Assembly: GCA_910584065.1 (NCBI GenBank) | Contig: CAJTZN010000003.1 | Location: forward strand, 53,964 to 117,963 | Source of the DNA: an uncultured Eubacterium sp. | GTDB taxonomy: Bacteria; Bacillota; Clostridia; Lachnospirales; Lachnospiraceae | DNA length: 64,000 nt | Reading direction: 5' to 3' | In this document: positions 32,667 through 41,980 of the stretch, piece by piece | Layout of the letters: each line of letters begins with the position of its first letter | Numbering within the stretch: position 1 is the stretch's first letter | The notes under the pieces: model-generated | The model's database searches: none | Told to the model about the DNA's origin: nothing | Seen by the model: the letters and a program-made list of their open reading frames with translations, nothing else | Translations under genes and position numbers: made by a program

Positions 32667-34889
32667 TTAATCTGCCAAATCCTCCCGCAATACCTCCCCT
32701 AACTCACACCTCAAAATCCTCCTCCCCCCGATATAATAAGCCGCCGCAACAAACAAACCAATCCCCGCCGCAAATAGTAAAACTGCCCCGATCGGAGCCT
32801 CCGACCAGAACACCATCGGATCCAGATAACTCGCCGTCACCGCAAACTGTACAAACAACACCGTAAACGGAATCGTAATCAAAAACGGTCTCCCCGCCAC
32901 CACGAGCGCTTCTATCACAAATATGTCCCGCATCTCCCGCGGCGTTAAACCAATCGACATATACTGGGCAAATTCCCGCTTCCTCTGCCGAAGAAAACCC
33001 AACGTGTTTGAAAACACATTAGCGATCCCGATCACGGCGAGCAACACGCAAAATCCCCCCAAGATCACCTTCATGCCATCTATCAACCGGTCATTTGCCA
33101 GCCGTTCCTGAACCCGGTTTTCACTTTCAATCTCATACCCACTCCCGATCCTCCGTACAATTTCCCGCTCCAACCGATTTAGATCAGCCGCATCCGCGCT
33201 CCCAGCAGAAAAGACTCTGATATAACTGTCGGCTTCCGCCCCGCCCAGCTGCCCGGACACCCCGTTCCACATCCTGAGCGGCATAAAATGAACAAGGCCA
33301 TAGTCCGGATACTCCTCCCTCAGGGCAGGAACCGTCTGTGTATAAGCCAAAACAGGAATATCAATCACTTGCCCTTTTTGACTGTTGTTACAAAGGGGCG
33401 CGCGCCACCCCTCCACCGAATTACCTCCCTCTTCCTTCACAAACGGAACATACTTTTTATAACGGAAATTGCTGTTCAAACGATCCCAGATCCGATTCAG
33501 CACGATCGCCCCATCCAGACGCGGCTCGATCCCAATTTGCGAACAGAAACGTAAAAAACTCGAATCATCTAATATAACAACCGGAGCCTTCACCGACAAC
33601 TGCCCCTCCTTTTTCGGCGTTCCTGCAACCGCCGCAAATCCGCCGAGCGCGCACAGCTCATCACTTTGACATTCTTCCGGTAAAACGGCCACTGCCTCCG
33701 CCTTCTGATAAAGAGCTGCCTCCCGAATCCCCGTCATTCCCTGCAAATCATCTATTGCATGAACCTCACCGATTTCGGTATCCTTTATCGTCACCATAAT
33801 ATCCCAGGCATCCTGATAGCGTTCAAAATACGTATACCTCGTACTGATATCCGCCAGGGTGGTAAAACAAAGCATAACAGAAAATCCTAAAAAAGATAAC
33901 AAAAGGGAGAAGGACGAAATCCGAAACGTTTTTTTCTGTGCCTTTATCGCATTCCCAGCCAATTCACCTTTCAATCCAAACAGCCTGTTTAAAATAGGAG
34001 AATGCCTTTTTTTCTTCATCTGCAAACTTCCCGCGCCCCGGATGGCTTCCAGCGGCGTCATCCTGCTTAACTTCGCGGCGGGTAACCAGGCGGAAAAAAA
34101 CACCGTCAGGACAGAAGATCCGATCGTCACCCCCCATATCGCCGGATGATAATGGAATACCGCTTCATGACGGCCAGCCACATCGGCAGCAAACATATTG
34201 ACCGCCCCCATCAGGCCACGGCTGGCCAGTATGCCCAGTAATCCGCCAACAATAATGGGAAGAATGCTTAAAACCGCCGTTTCCTGCAGCAGACATACCC
34301 TGATCTGTTTGGGTGTGGCGCCAATGCTCGAAAAAATACCAAATTGATGGATCCGCGCATTCATTGATATTTCGAAAGAATTGCGAATGATCAAAATCAG
34401 CGACAGCATCACAATGAACAGGATGGCCAAATACAATGTCAAAAGCATCGGCGGCTCGCTATCTTCCGGGTCATGGATCAAATAGCGGGACAAAAGCAGA
34501 GAATGATACCGGATCGAATCTTTACCAGATCCCAGCTTTGCGGAAATCAACGGCATATCCTGATATATCGTTCGAATGTTCTGAAAATAAATGTCAATCA
34601 CAGTTTGTTCCGGTTCAGACAAATCCTCATTGACAACCGCTCTTTCCACGTTCTTAAAATTTTGAATCACGGACAAATCGCCATCATCTATGTCTCCCGT
34701 GATGCGCGCCTGCCAGTCTCCTTCCTCTAACACGATCTTTTCCATGTCATATGTCCAGAAATTATAAGCCAGACTGCATAACAGCGACAGAAACATCGTC
34801 GCGATCAATGCTGCCGCCATGATCGATGCACTAGCTGCCCGGTTATATTTGATAAAACTCTTCGAATACTCTCTCCACATTTCGCTCAC
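32667..34889 (-). CDS. ABC transporter permease with two FtsX domains
   Basis: The 740-residue protein has eight likely membrane helices in a 4+4 plan: one near residue 20-45, three between ~140 and 270, then near 325-345, and three in the last 140 residues. Extracytoplasmic domains of ~95 and ~240 residues lie between. FtsX signatures follow the second helix (NARIHQFGIFSSIGATPKQI) and recur near the end (REFAQYMSIGLTPREM). This is the exporter or peptide-resistance type rather than the ten-helix BceB plan. Its start overlaps the ATPase stop by four bases. Together with the ATPase and the two-component system upstream it forms a signal-responsive efflux module, probably for antimicrobial peptides (inference). 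Confidence 0.87.
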   Translation of the reverse strand: MSEMWREYSKSFIKYNRAASASIMAAALIATMFLSLLCSLAYNFWTYDMEKIVLEEGDWQARITGDIDDGDLSVIQNFKNVERAVVNEDLSEPEQTVIDIYFQNIRTIYQDMPLISAKLGSGKDSIRYHSLLLSRYLIHDPEDSEPPMLLTLYLAILFIVMLSLILIIRNSFEISMNARIHQFGIFSSIGATPKQIRVCLLQETAVLSILPIIVGGLLGILASRGLMGAVNMFAADVAGRHEAVFHYHPAIWGVTIGSSVLTVFFSAWLPAAKLSRMTPLEAIRGAGSLQMKKKRHSPILNRLFGLKGELAGNAIKAQKKTFRISSFSLLLSFLGFSVMLCFTTLADISTRYTYFERYQDAWDIMVTIKDTEIGEVHAIDDLQGMTGIREAALYQKAEAVAVLPEECQSDELCALGGFAAVAGTPKKEGQLSVKAPVVILDDSSFLRFCSQIGIEPRLDGAIVLNRIWDRLNSNFRYKKYVPFVKEEGGNSVEGWRAPLCNNSQKGQVIDIPVLAYTQTVPALREEYPDYGLVHFMPLRMWNGVSGQLGGAEADSYIRVFSAGSADAADLNRLEREIVRRIGSGYEIESENRVQERLANDRLIDGMKVILGGFCVLLAVIGIANVFSNTLGFLRQRKREFAQYMSIGLTPREMRDIFVIEALVVAGRPFLITIPFTVLFVQFAVTASYLDPMVFWSEAPIGAVLLFAAGIGLFVAAAYYIGGRRILRCELGEVLREDLAD

Positions 34890-35566
34890 CCCCGTTTCTG
34901 GTCGCTGACGATCTTCCCGTCTTCCATCGTTACAATACGGTCTGCTTCCAATGCAATCTTTTCATCGTGTGTGATCAGAAGAATCGTCTGATCCAGATCA
35001 CGGTTTGACCTTTTTAAAAGATCAATGATCTCCTTTGAATTTTTTTGATCCAGGTTTCCTGTCGGTTCATCCGCTAACACGATCGCAGGACGATAGATCA
35101 AAGACCTTGCAATGGCCGCCCTCTGCTGCTGTCCGCCGGATAGCTGGCTGGGCAGGCGCTCCAGCTTATCTTTGATGCCCAGCGTCGTAATGATCGTTTC
35201 AAAGTGCGCCGGATCCGGCGTTCTCTTATCAAGAAGCATGGGCATAAGAATATTTTTTTCTACTGTCAAAGTGGGGATCAGATTATAAAACTGATAGATC
35301 AATCCTACTTTCCGTCTTCTAAAAATAGCAGCCTTTGCAGCGTTTAAACTCCCGAGCTCGACGCCATCCACCATAACCTTCCCTTTTGTCGGCTTATCCA
35401 CGCTGCCCAGAATATGCAAAAGCGTCGATTTCCCCGAGCCGGACGCTCCGACGACCGCGACAAACTCCCCCTTTTCTATGGACAGGTCGATTCCATTTAA
35501 AGCGGTAACCTGACCGTCATTTTTTCCAAATACTTTTACAATGCCGCTACAACTGAGTATTTCCAT
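34886..35566 (-). CDS. ABC transporter ATP-binding protein (MacB/LolD type)
   Basis: The product is 226 residues from the Met at 35566, chosen because GGGAGG lies six bases ahead; eleven more codons are open upstream but have no ribosome site. Walker A is GASGSGKST, the signature is LSGGQQQR, Walker B is IVLADEPTGNLD and the switch is LLITHD. The DEPTGNLD block is typical of the MacB/LolD/Bce exporter class. It energises the FtsX-type permease, with which it overlaps by four bases. Confidence 0.95.
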   Translation of the reverse strand: MEILSCSGIVKVFGKNDGQVTALNGIDLSIEKGEFVAVVGASGSGKSTLLHILGSVDKPTKGKVMVDGVELGSLNAAKAAIFRRRKVGLIYQFYNLIPTLTVEKNILMPMLLDKRTPDPAHFETIITTLGIKDKLERLPSQLSGGQQQRAAIARSLIYRPAIVLADEPTGNLDQKNSKEIIDLLKRSNRDLDQTILLITHDEKIALEADRIVTMEDGKIVSDQKRG

Positions 35567-35690
35567 ATGGATCCTCCCTTTCTTCGTGTCCTGTGCCATT
35601 CACATCCTGCAAACCGGCGCGAAAAAATGTTCCGTCTGCAAGGCACCTGGATCAAGCGATACCTCCATCTTAGCACACTCAGGTGACATC

Positions 35691-36872
35691 TCAGTGACTG
35701 TAAAAACGAATATCAAAGCAAGCACCGCCCGCAGGAAGATTGTATGCGCTCACGACTCCGTTCTGCATTTCTATGATCGCTTTCGCCAGACAGAGTCCTA
35801 TGCCGATTCCCGTGTCTTTCGCCCCTTTCCCACGGTAAAACCGCTCAAAGAGACGGGATTGATCTTCCTTTGCGATTCCCGCCCCCTCGTCCCAGATCCG
35901 GATCCTTACATAGAGGGGATTCTCCTCATATGAACAATGTACACTCGTTCCTTGTGGCGCATGTTCCATACAGTTTTTCAATAGATTTATAACCGCCTCC
36001 ATCGTCCAGTCCAGATCTACGACAATATCCGCTTCTCCCATTTCCGGAATATCGATCAGAACGCCCGCCTCTGCAAATAATTCCTGCAGATTATCGGCGG
36101 CCAGCGTGAGCACGGTAAAAACATCCACCGCCCTTCGTTCCAGTGTAAGCGCTCCCGCATCAATGCGCGATAAAAGCAGCAGTGCCTCTTCCAGATATGT
36201 GAGTCTGCCCAATTGACGCCTGATCTGCTCCGTGTAATCGGCGCAAGGGCGTCTTTCCATCATCTGATTTGAGAGGGAGATGGCGGTGATCGGCGTCTTT
36301 AACTGATGCGCGATATTCGAGAGATTATCCGCGAAATTCTTCTTCGCCTCTAACGCGGCGTCTCTTGTCCGGTAAAGCATGGTAACCGTTTTGTATATTT
36401 CATCCTGCAATCTGGAATGATCGTCCTCCGCTATATCCAAAAGAACCTCTTCCCCGCCGCTATTTATTTTCGCCAAATAGTCGGTCAGCATGCGGATCCG
36501 AGAGGAAGATTTTTTATGCCAATACCAAAAAGCAGCCAGAAACAGCGCACTGCCAACCGCAAAACCGGCGCCGGCCATCCAGTATACCGCTGCCCTTCCC
36601 TCTGTAAAATCTGACTGCCGATAGCCAAAAGACGTTAATATATTTTCCTCCTCCAAAGCTTTCGCGCCACCTTCTTTTGATTTTAACACTTCCAAAATAG
36701 CACTTGTCTGATCTGGATCTCTCTCGATCAGTTTCCCGCAAAAATCTGCGAGAACCTTAAATTGCATACGGCTGTCATGCTCTGATACAAAGAACGCCGT
36801 CAACGCCGTCGCGATCAGACTGACTGACAGTACGAATAAAAGAATCTGCTTTCTCTTTTCCCCAATACTCAT
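35691..36872 (-). CDS. Sensor histidine kinase
   Basis: The 393-residue protein has two membrane helices (about 8-28 and 97-118) around a ~70-residue external sensor loop. An H-box follows, NIAHQLKTPITAIS (His189), with N-, G1- and G2-box features toward the C-terminus (INLLKNCMEHAP, DEGAGI, GIGIGLCLAKAI). The external domain is larger than the tiny loop of BceS-type kinases, so it may sense a ligand itself. It overlaps the response regulator by four bases. The ABC exporter follows 125 bases downstream and is the likely target. Confidence 0.93.
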   Translation of the reverse strand: MSIGEKRKQILLFVLSVSLIATALTAFFVSEHDSRMQFKVLADFCGKLIERDPDQTSAILEVLKSKEGGAKALEEENILTSFGYRQSDFTEGRAAVYWMAGAGFAVGSALFLAAFWYWHKKSSSRIRMLTDYLAKINSGGEEVLLDIAEDDHSRLQDEIYKTVTMLYRTRDAALEAKKNFADNLSNIAHQLKTPITAISLSNQMMERRPCADYTEQIRRQLGRLTYLEEALLLLSRIDAGALTLERRAVDVFTVLTLAADNLQELFAEAGVLIDIPEMGEADIVVDLDWTMEAVINLLKNCMEHAPQGTSVHCSYEENPLYVRIRIWDEGAGIAKEDQSRLFERFYRGKGAKDTGIGIGLCLAKAIIEMQNGVVSAYNLPAGGACFDIRFYSH

Positions 36873-37540
36873 GAATCATCCTCCATTCGGTAGCCAAAGC
36901 TGCGGATCGTTTTCAGGCAGGCCGGCTGATGGAGCTTTTCCCGCAGCCGCTTTATCGTCACAGTCAGCGTATTGTCATTCACAAAATTTCCGTTGTTATC
37001 CCAGATCTGCTGCAATAGCCGCTCCCTCGTAATCGTTTTCCCCTTATTTGTCATCAATAGCAGCAGTAGCTGATATTCCACCTGACTTACTGAAATCGAT
37101 TCCTCCCCGCAAAAAACCATCATCCGGCTTTTGTCCACGCGGACCGGCCCGCAGGTAAGATACTGCCCCGACACATCTCCAGTCCTGCGGAGTACCGCAT
37201 TCATGCGGGAGTACAGGACCGCCAGCTCAAACGGCTTTTCCACATAATCGTCCGCGCCATTTTCAAAACCGGAAACGATATCACAAGTATCACCGCGGAC
37301 AGTGAGAAAAATAACTGGCAGCTCCTTCCATCTGGCGCGTATCCATTGGCAGAGCATGTCTCCACCCCCGTCCGGCAGATTCCAGTCGATCAGAACAATA
37401 CCCGGAACATGGCATTCCAACGCCTTTTTTCCTTTTTCCAATGTTTCAAATACAGAAACCGAACAGCCCTGCTGTTCCAAATATTCTTTTACCGTCGATG
37501 CGATAACTGTATCATCCTCGATATAATAGACTTCTACCAC
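36869..37540 (-). CDS. OmpR-family response regulator
   Basis: The 223-residue protein has a receiver domain with acidic pocket EDD (8-10), phosphorylation site Asp52 (VLIDWNLPDGG), a conserved Thr (FLTVRG) and Lys (VEKPFE). A winged-helix C-terminus ends with the NTLTVTIKRLREKL recognition segment. It starts with GTG, nine bases after GGAG. It is the first gene of the operon with the histidine kinase and ABC exporter and would activate it upon phosphorylation. Confidence 0.93.
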   Translation of the reverse strand: MVEVYYIEDDTVIASTVKEYLEQQGCSVSVFETLEKGKKALECHVPGIVLIDWNLPDGGGDMLCQWIRARWKELPVIFLTVRGDTCDIVSGFENGADDYVEKPFELAVLYSRMNAVLRRTGDVSGQYLTCGPVRVDKSRMMVFCGEESISVSQVEYQLLLLLMTNKGKTITRERLLQQIWDNNGNFVNDNTLTVTIKRLREKLHQPACLKTIRSFGYRMEDDS

Positions 37541-37624
37541 TTGTCAAGACTCCTTTTTTCCTGTTTTCCCAAAAAGATGCTGGGGCCAAACTATATTTTC
37601 CCCTCCACTGGTGCGGATTGCTCC

Positions 37625-37653
37625 ATTATAGTTTATTTTTCCCGTGAAATCAA
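37625..37653 (-). promoter_or_regulatory. Promoter of the two-component/ABC operon
   Basis: TTGATT (complement of 37648-37653) and a perfect TATAAT (complement of 37625-37630) are 17 bases apart, ~85 bases before the response-regulator start. It is divergent from the tRNA-Pro promoter. Confidence 0.62.
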
Positions 37654-37707
37654 GCAAGTCCATTCAAACGTACATTTGCAAAATATAGACGAATCCGAAA
37701 AAAACAT

Positions 37708-37736
37708 TTGTATTCCCCGCCCAGTTGTGGTATACT
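37708..37736 (+). promoter_or_regulatory. Promoter of tRNA-Pro
   Basis: TTGTAT at 37708-37713 and TATACT at 37731-37736 are spaced by 17 bases, ending 20 bases before the mature tRNA. Confidence 0.65.
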
Positions 37737-37756
37737 GTTTCTTGTATTACAAAAAA

Positions 37757-37830
37757 CGGAGCATGGCGTAGTTTGGTAGCGCGCACGGCTGGGGGCCGTG
37801 AGGTCGCAGGTTCAAATCCTGTTGCTCCGA
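37757..37830 (+). tRNA. tRNA-Pro (anticodon GGG)
   Basis: The 74-base cloverleaf has a 7-bp acceptor stem (CGGAGCA with TGCTCCG), discriminator A at 37830, an anticodon stem CACGG/CCGTG with loop CTGGGGG (anticodon GGG), and a T-loop GGTTCAAATCC. CCA is not encoded. A T-run follows at once. The membrane spermidine-synthase-like gene begins 21 bases downstream and may be read through. I found no duplicated tRNA 3' end nearby, so it is not visibly an integration site. Confidence 0.96.
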
Positions 37831-37851
37831 TTTTTTAATTGCGAGGTAATT

Positions 37852-39504
37852 ATGATCTTAAAAAGCAAAGCATATTTATATCTGACTGAATTTTTTGCCG
37901 GTGTATCCGTGATGGCGGTGGAATTAGGCGCCAGCCGGTTACTTGCCCCCTATTTCAGTTCGTCGCAGATCGTGTGGACGATCATCATTGGAACGATCAT
38001 GATCGCGATGGCGCTCGGCAATATTTACGGCGGGCGGGCCGCGGATAAAGATCCGAACCCGGACAAACTGTACGGGAGGATGATCGTTGCCGCAATATGG
38101 ATTGCCACGATTCCCGTCGTCGGGAAATATGTGATTCTGGGTATCTCTGCCCTTCTGATCTTTTCCGTCAGCAGCCATTTTCTCGTGATCGCCGCCTTTG
38201 CCGCCTGCATGGTGATCTTTGTTTTTCCCCTGTTCTTACTGGGAACGGTCACGCCGTCCCTCGTCAAATACACGGTAGACAGTCTGGATGACAATGGAAA
38301 AACCGTGGGAATGCTGAATGCTTCCAATACGATCGGCAGCATTATCGGAACCTTCGTACCAACTTTTATCACGATCCCTGCCGTCGGGACATCGGCTACC
38401 TTTCTCATCTTTTCAGGTATCCTGCTCCTATTGGCGCTCGTATATTTCTTCAGCGCAAAAAAGAAACCTAAAAAAGCATTTGTCGGCATCCTTTTATTTA
38501 TCCTCTGCTGTCTGTTCGGCGCATCCAGCCGGTTCGCGTTCTGGGAACAGGAACTGGCTTATGAAGGGGAGTCCATTTACAACTATCTCCAGGTGAAAGA
38601 GGACGAGGAAAATATCATCCTCTCCACCAATGTTTTATTCGGGGTTCAGTCTATTTTAAAAAAGGATAACGGCCTGACCGGCATGTATTACGACTACGCG
38701 ATGGCCGCGCCGCTCATGGCCGGAGTGACAGAAAAGGAAGGATCCGATATACTCATACTCGGTATGGGAACGGGCACATTTGCCACACAGTGCAGCCGCT
38801 ATTTTGATCGTGTCCGGCTGGACGGCGTGGAAATTGATGAAAAGATCACGGGACTGGCACGGCAGTATTTTGAATTACCTGAAAATATCCCGGTCACGAC
38901 CTATGACGGTCGGGCGTACTTGAACGCGGTCGACAAAACATATGATGTCATTCTCGTTGATGCGTTTCAGGATATCACGATCCCATTTCAAATGTCTTCC
39001 GTGGAATTTTTCACACTTGTCCGGAAGCACCTGAATAAAGACGGAGTGATGGTCGTAAACCTGAATATGAGGGGCACGGAAGAGGGCAGTATCAACCAGT
39101 ATTTGTCGGATACCATCTCAAGCGTATTCGAGCAGGTCTACACCATTGACGTTCCCGGCTGCACCAACCGCATCTTGTACGCGTTCGGCCCCACGGACGC
39201 TTTGTCAGTATTTCACTCAGGTATCGCAAAAATAAAGGACGACGCCCTCCACACCCTGATGGGAACGATCGCCCAAAATATACAGCGTTACCACGCGGGC
39301 CATGCCACCAAAAATGACAGCGCCGCAAGCGATGCCAATGATAACGACACAACTGACCATACCACAACCGGAAATATCATGACCGATGACAAAGCCCCTG
39401 TGGAACTTTTAGGAATGAAAGTAATCGACGAACTCATACAGGATGAAGTCCGGTATTACCGTGACATTTACGAACGGGAAGGCATTAAGAGGCTTCTTCC
39501 GTAA
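37852..39504 (+). CDS. Membrane-bound spermidine-synthase-like protein
   Basis: From the ATG at 37852 (AGGTAAT ahead; the longer reading runs into the tRNA) the product is 550 residues. About 230 N-terminal residues form seven or so membrane helices with the FAGVSVMAVELGASRLLAPYF opening typical of fused spermine-synthase-like proteins. The C-terminal half is a Rossmann methyltransferase-type domain with DILILGMGTGTFATQ and LDGVEIDEKI, then DVILVDAFQD. Classic spermidine synthases use decarboxylated SAM and putrescine; membrane-fused versions are not well characterised, so the substrate is uncertain. A Thr/Asp-rich insertion (DNDTTDHTTTGN) lies near the C-terminus. The 3' end overlaps the convergent mscL by 20 bases. 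Confidence 0.82.
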   Translation: MILKSKAYLYLTEFFAGVSVMAVELGASRLLAPYFSSSQIVWTIIIGTIMIAMALGNIYGGRAADKDPNPDKLYGRMIVAAIWIATIPVVGKYVILGISALLIFSVSSHFLVIAAFAACMVIFVFPLFLLGTVTPSLVKYTVDSLDDNGKTVGMLNASNTIGSIIGTFVPTFITIPAVGTSATFLIFSGILLLLALVYFFSAKKKPKKAFVGILLFILCCLFGASSRFAFWEQELAYEGESIYNYLQVKEDEENIILSTNVLFGVQSILKKDNGLTGMYYDYAMAAPLMAGVTEKEGSDILILGMGTGTFATQCSRYFDRVRLDGVEIDEKITGLARQYFELPENIPVTTYDGRAYLNAVDKTYDVILVDAFQDITIPFQMSSVEFFTLVRKHLNKDGVMVVNLNMRGTEEGSINQYLSDTISSVFEQVYTIDVPGCTNRILYAFGPTDALSVFHSGIAKIKDDALHTLMGTIAQNIQRYHAGHATKNDSAASDANDNDTTDHTTTGNIMTDDKAPVELLGMKVIDELIQDEVRYYRDIYEREGIKRLLP

Positions 39505-39955
39505 TACCCGGAGCATCTGGTTCAGAAATTTCCGGTTCCGTAAGTTCCGATGTACAGTGCGGGCACCGCGTCGCCTGAATGTCAATTTCGCTCAGGCAGA
39601 ACGGACATTTTTTCGTGGTCGGCACCGGCTTTTCCTCTTCTTTTCGTCTTCCCAGACTCGAGAGCACGTTCATCCCTTTTACGAGCAGGAAAATGACAAA
39701 TACCATAATAAGAAAATTGATCACGGCAGTCAGGAAAGAGCCGTATTTTACATCGACATCGTTGATGTTCAGCACCAGATAACTAAGATCCGTCTGCGCG
39801 ACGAGTCCGATCAGCGGCGACAGCACATCGTTGACGAGCGAATTGATGATCGACTGGAACGCCGCACCGATGATGACACCGATCGCCAGATCCATTACAT
39901 TCCCGCGGAGCGCAAATTCTTTAAATTCCGACATAAATTTTTTTAGTGTTTTCAT
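39485..39955 (-). CDS. mscL: Large-conductance mechanosensitive channel MscL with zinc-ribbon tail
   Basis: The 156-residue protein starts at 39955 with GAGGAA ahead; upstream in-frame codons are not coding. The MscL N-terminus FKEFALRGNVMDLAIGVIIG and the second helix FLIMVFVIFLLVKGMN are plain. The channel opens on membrane stretch to release solutes during osmotic downshock. After the second helix and a short basic linker there is an added CPFC-x12-CPHC zinc ribbon and an acidic tail, making it longer than standard MscL (~130-145 residues). The 3' end overlaps the convergent gene by 20 bases. Confidence 0.95.
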   Translation of the reverse strand: MKTLKKFMSEFKEFALRGNVMDLAIGVIIGAAFQSIINSLVNDVLSPLIGLVAQTDLSYLVLNINDVDVKYGSFLTAVINFLIMVFVIFLLVKGMNVLSSLGRRKEEEKPVPTTKKCPFCLSEIDIQATRCPHCTSELTEPEISEPDAPGITEEAS

Positions 39956-40068
39956 ATGTTTCCTCATTTCATAGTAAATTGTATTAGGACAAGAGATAGT
40001 TCGTCCTTCATTTATTTTACCATTCATTCCTGCCATTTTCAAGATGGAGTTTCCCACGCAAAAGATGC

Positions 40069-40097
40069 TTGCCAACGAATCAGACACATATTATAAT
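40069..40097 (+). promoter_or_regulatory. Promoter of mutY
   Basis: TTGCCA at 40069-40074 and TATAAT at 40092-40097 are separated by 17 bases, 43 bases before the mutY ATG. Confidence 0.62.
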
Positions 40098-40140
40098 AAT
40101 AAAGAAAGGAGCAATCTGACCGTTTTCGATGGGAGGCATC

Positions 40141-41193
40141 ATGGATATCGAACACTTTTCCCTGCCGCTGCTGGCATGGTATGACGAAAATAAGCGCGAC
40201 ATGATCTGGCGGGATCATTTCGATCCCTATTACATCTGGCTCTCTGAAATCATGCTGCAGCAGACCCGGATCGAGGCGGCTAAAGAGTATTTTATCCGCT
40301 TCACTGCAGAACTGCCCGACATCACAAGCCTGGCGCAGGTGAGCGAGGACCGGCTCATGAAGCTGTGGGAAGGACTGGGCTATTACAACCGCGCGCGAAA
40401 TCTGCAAAAAGCGGCAAAGATCCTGGTTGACGATTACGGCGGAAAACTGCCGGCTGATTTTGACGCGCTCCTTTCCCTGCCCGGCATCGGCCCGTATACA
40501 GCCGGCGCTATTGCCTCTATGGCGTTCGGGATCAAAGTTCCCGCCGTAGATGGAAATGTCCTCCGCGTCGTGATGCGCTATCTGGCATGCGACGACGATA
40601 TTGCCAAAATATCCGTGCGAAAAAAAGTGGAGCAGCAGATCCTGTCCGTTATGCCAGAGCGCCCCGGCGATTTTAACCAGGCCATTATGGAACTGGGCGA
40701 GGTGATCTGCATCCCAAACGGCGCGCCCCTTTGCAGCCAGTGTCCGATCCGGGACACCTGTCAGGCAAGGGCAGGCGGATGTCCGGAACAGTACCCGAAA
40801 AAAGCCGAAAAGAAACCTCGCCGCGTCGAGCGGCGCACTCTGCTTATTTTGGAACGAGATGGATGGATCGGGATACAAAAACGTCCACAAAAAGGCCTTT
40901 TGGCGGGGTTGTATGAGTTCCCGGCATGGGACGGGGAGTTAACTCAGGATGATGCAGCGAAAAAGCTGGAAGATCTGGATATCCACCCTGCTGCCATTCG
41001 CGCCATGGGCACGGCGACACATATTTTCTCCCATGTGGAGTGGCATATGACGGGTTTTCAAATCACACTTCACAAAAATGATACCGTCGATCGCCTGACT
41101 CAATCGATCCAGTTTGTACCCAGAAAGGATCTGAGTGAAAGGTATTCCATGCCTACAGCCTTTCACTATTATTTGAAGCAGCTTTTGTTATGA
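40141..41193 (+). CDS. mutY: A/G-specific adenine glycosylase
   Basis: The 350-residue protein removes adenine mispaired with 8-oxoguanine. It has catalytic Glu36 in WLSEIMLQQTR, the helix-hairpin-helix LPGIGPYTAGAIASMAFG (113-130) with Asp137 (VDGNVLRVV), and a four-Cys iron-sulfur loop (C190, C198, C201, C207). The C-terminal Nudix-like domain (about 228-350) recognises 8-oxoG and keeps the HIFSHVEWHM segment. The ATG at 40141 has GGGAGG ahead; an ATG twelve bases earlier overlaps that site and is rejected. It has its own promoter. Confidence 0.96.
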   Translation: MDIEHFSLPLLAWYDENKRDMIWRDHFDPYYIWLSEIMLQQTRIEAAKEYFIRFTAELPDITSLAQVSEDRLMKLWEGLGYYNRARNLQKAAKILVDDYGGKLPADFDALLSLPGIGPYTAGAIASMAFGIKVPAVDGNVLRVVMRYLACDDDIAKISVRKKVEQQILSVMPERPGDFNQAIMELGEVICIPNGAPLCSQCPIRDTCQARAGGCPEQYPKKAEKKPRRVERRTLLILERDGWIGIQKRPQKGLLAGLYEFPAWDGELTQDDAAKKLEDLDIHPAAIRAMGTATHIFSHVEWHMTGFQITLHKNDTVDRLTQSIQFVPRKDLSERYSMPTAFHYYLKQLLL

Positions 41194-41240
41194 TACGACA
41201 CCGGGAAAAAACATTTTGCCCTAAATAGTGATCTTACCCA

Positions 41241-41268
41241 TAAAGAAATTTCCCGCTGCCGTCGATAT
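41241..41268 (+). promoter_or_regulatory. Sigma-28 (SigD/FliA)-type promoter
   Basis: TAAA at 41241-41244, a 16-base spacer and GTCGATAT at 41261-41268 match the flagellar sigma consensus TAAA-N15-GCCGATAT except for one base and one extra spacer base. It lies 107 bases ahead of the next ATG. No comparable sigma-A promoter is obvious in this gap. Confidence 0.5.
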
Positions 41269-41375
41269 AAGTAATACAAATATAATAAAAGTTCAGAAAC
41301 AGTGTACTTTCAATGGAGGGAAAACGCATTGGAGGGTGCGCTGTTATTTTTTTCAGGACAGAAATGAGGAATATT

Positions 41376-41954
41376 ATGGAAAATATAATCTATATCGGAG
41401 CTTCGGCCGTCAGGCAGGCGGCCATGAGAAACAAAAAGGAAAACAAAAGCGAAGAACCGAAAAGCTTCAAAGAGCAGATTGCGGAAATGGCCAAATACAA
41501 ATCCCCGAAAGAAATGACTTTGCAGGAATACCGGCAGTATTTAAGGGAAAAAATAAATCGCACGATCCTTCCCTTCTGCGGCGATCATCTGGACGTCACC
41601 GTGACATTCAGCGATATGGCACTTGTGCTCATGAAAAGCGATCCGGAACTGGAGAAGATGGTTCTGAACGAACTGTGGCATGATCTGCGCAAAGAGGGCC
41701 GTGTCCAAAAGCCGGAACACGTGGAACTGAATGTGCAGATCTACCAGATGAATGAAAAAAAGGCCGAGGAAAAAGAAGCGCAAAAACGCCGGATACTGCG
41801 CAAAAAGAAACTCGAACTCTATTTTGAAAAACGGGCAGAGCAACGGGAAAATTACACAAAATTTCTCGAAACCGGACGGCGTTATGCCACTCCGTGCCCT
41901 GCCGTCGATCTTCTTAAAGTGATGCAGTCCATGGGCGGTTTTCTGGGTATGTGA
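41376..41954 (+). CDS. Hypothetical protein, possibly in the motility regulon
   Basis: The 192-residue product (ATG at 41376, GAGGAA seven bases ahead) has no family I can name with confidence. It is soluble and charged. A region with KEMTLQEYRQYLREKINRTI and LELNVQ-like strands is followed by a strongly basic helix (KAEEKEAQKRRILRKKKLEL) and a conserved-looking tail (PAVDLLKVMQSMGGFLGM). Similar short proteins occur near flagellar genes in Lachnospiraceae, and the sigma-28-like promoter in front supports that setting. This is a context argument only. Confidence 0.65.
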   Translation: MENIIYIGASAVRQAAMRNKKENKSEEPKSFKEQIAEMAKYKSPKEMTLQEYRQYLREKINRTILPFCGDHLDVTVTFSDMALVLMKSDPELEKMVLNELWHDLRKEGRVQKPEHVELNVQIYQMNEKKAEEKEAQKRRILRKKKLELYFEKRAEQRENYTKFLETGRRYATPCPAVDLLKVMQSMGGFLGM

Positions 41955-41980
41955 TCTGTACTTCCGCCATTTTTGACTGG

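Noticed and set aside
31675..37830. tRNA-Pro as attachment site of an integrated element (GGTTCAAAT also occurs near 31683)
   Set aside because: Only nine bases match, no integrase is present and the genes between look like ordinary operons.
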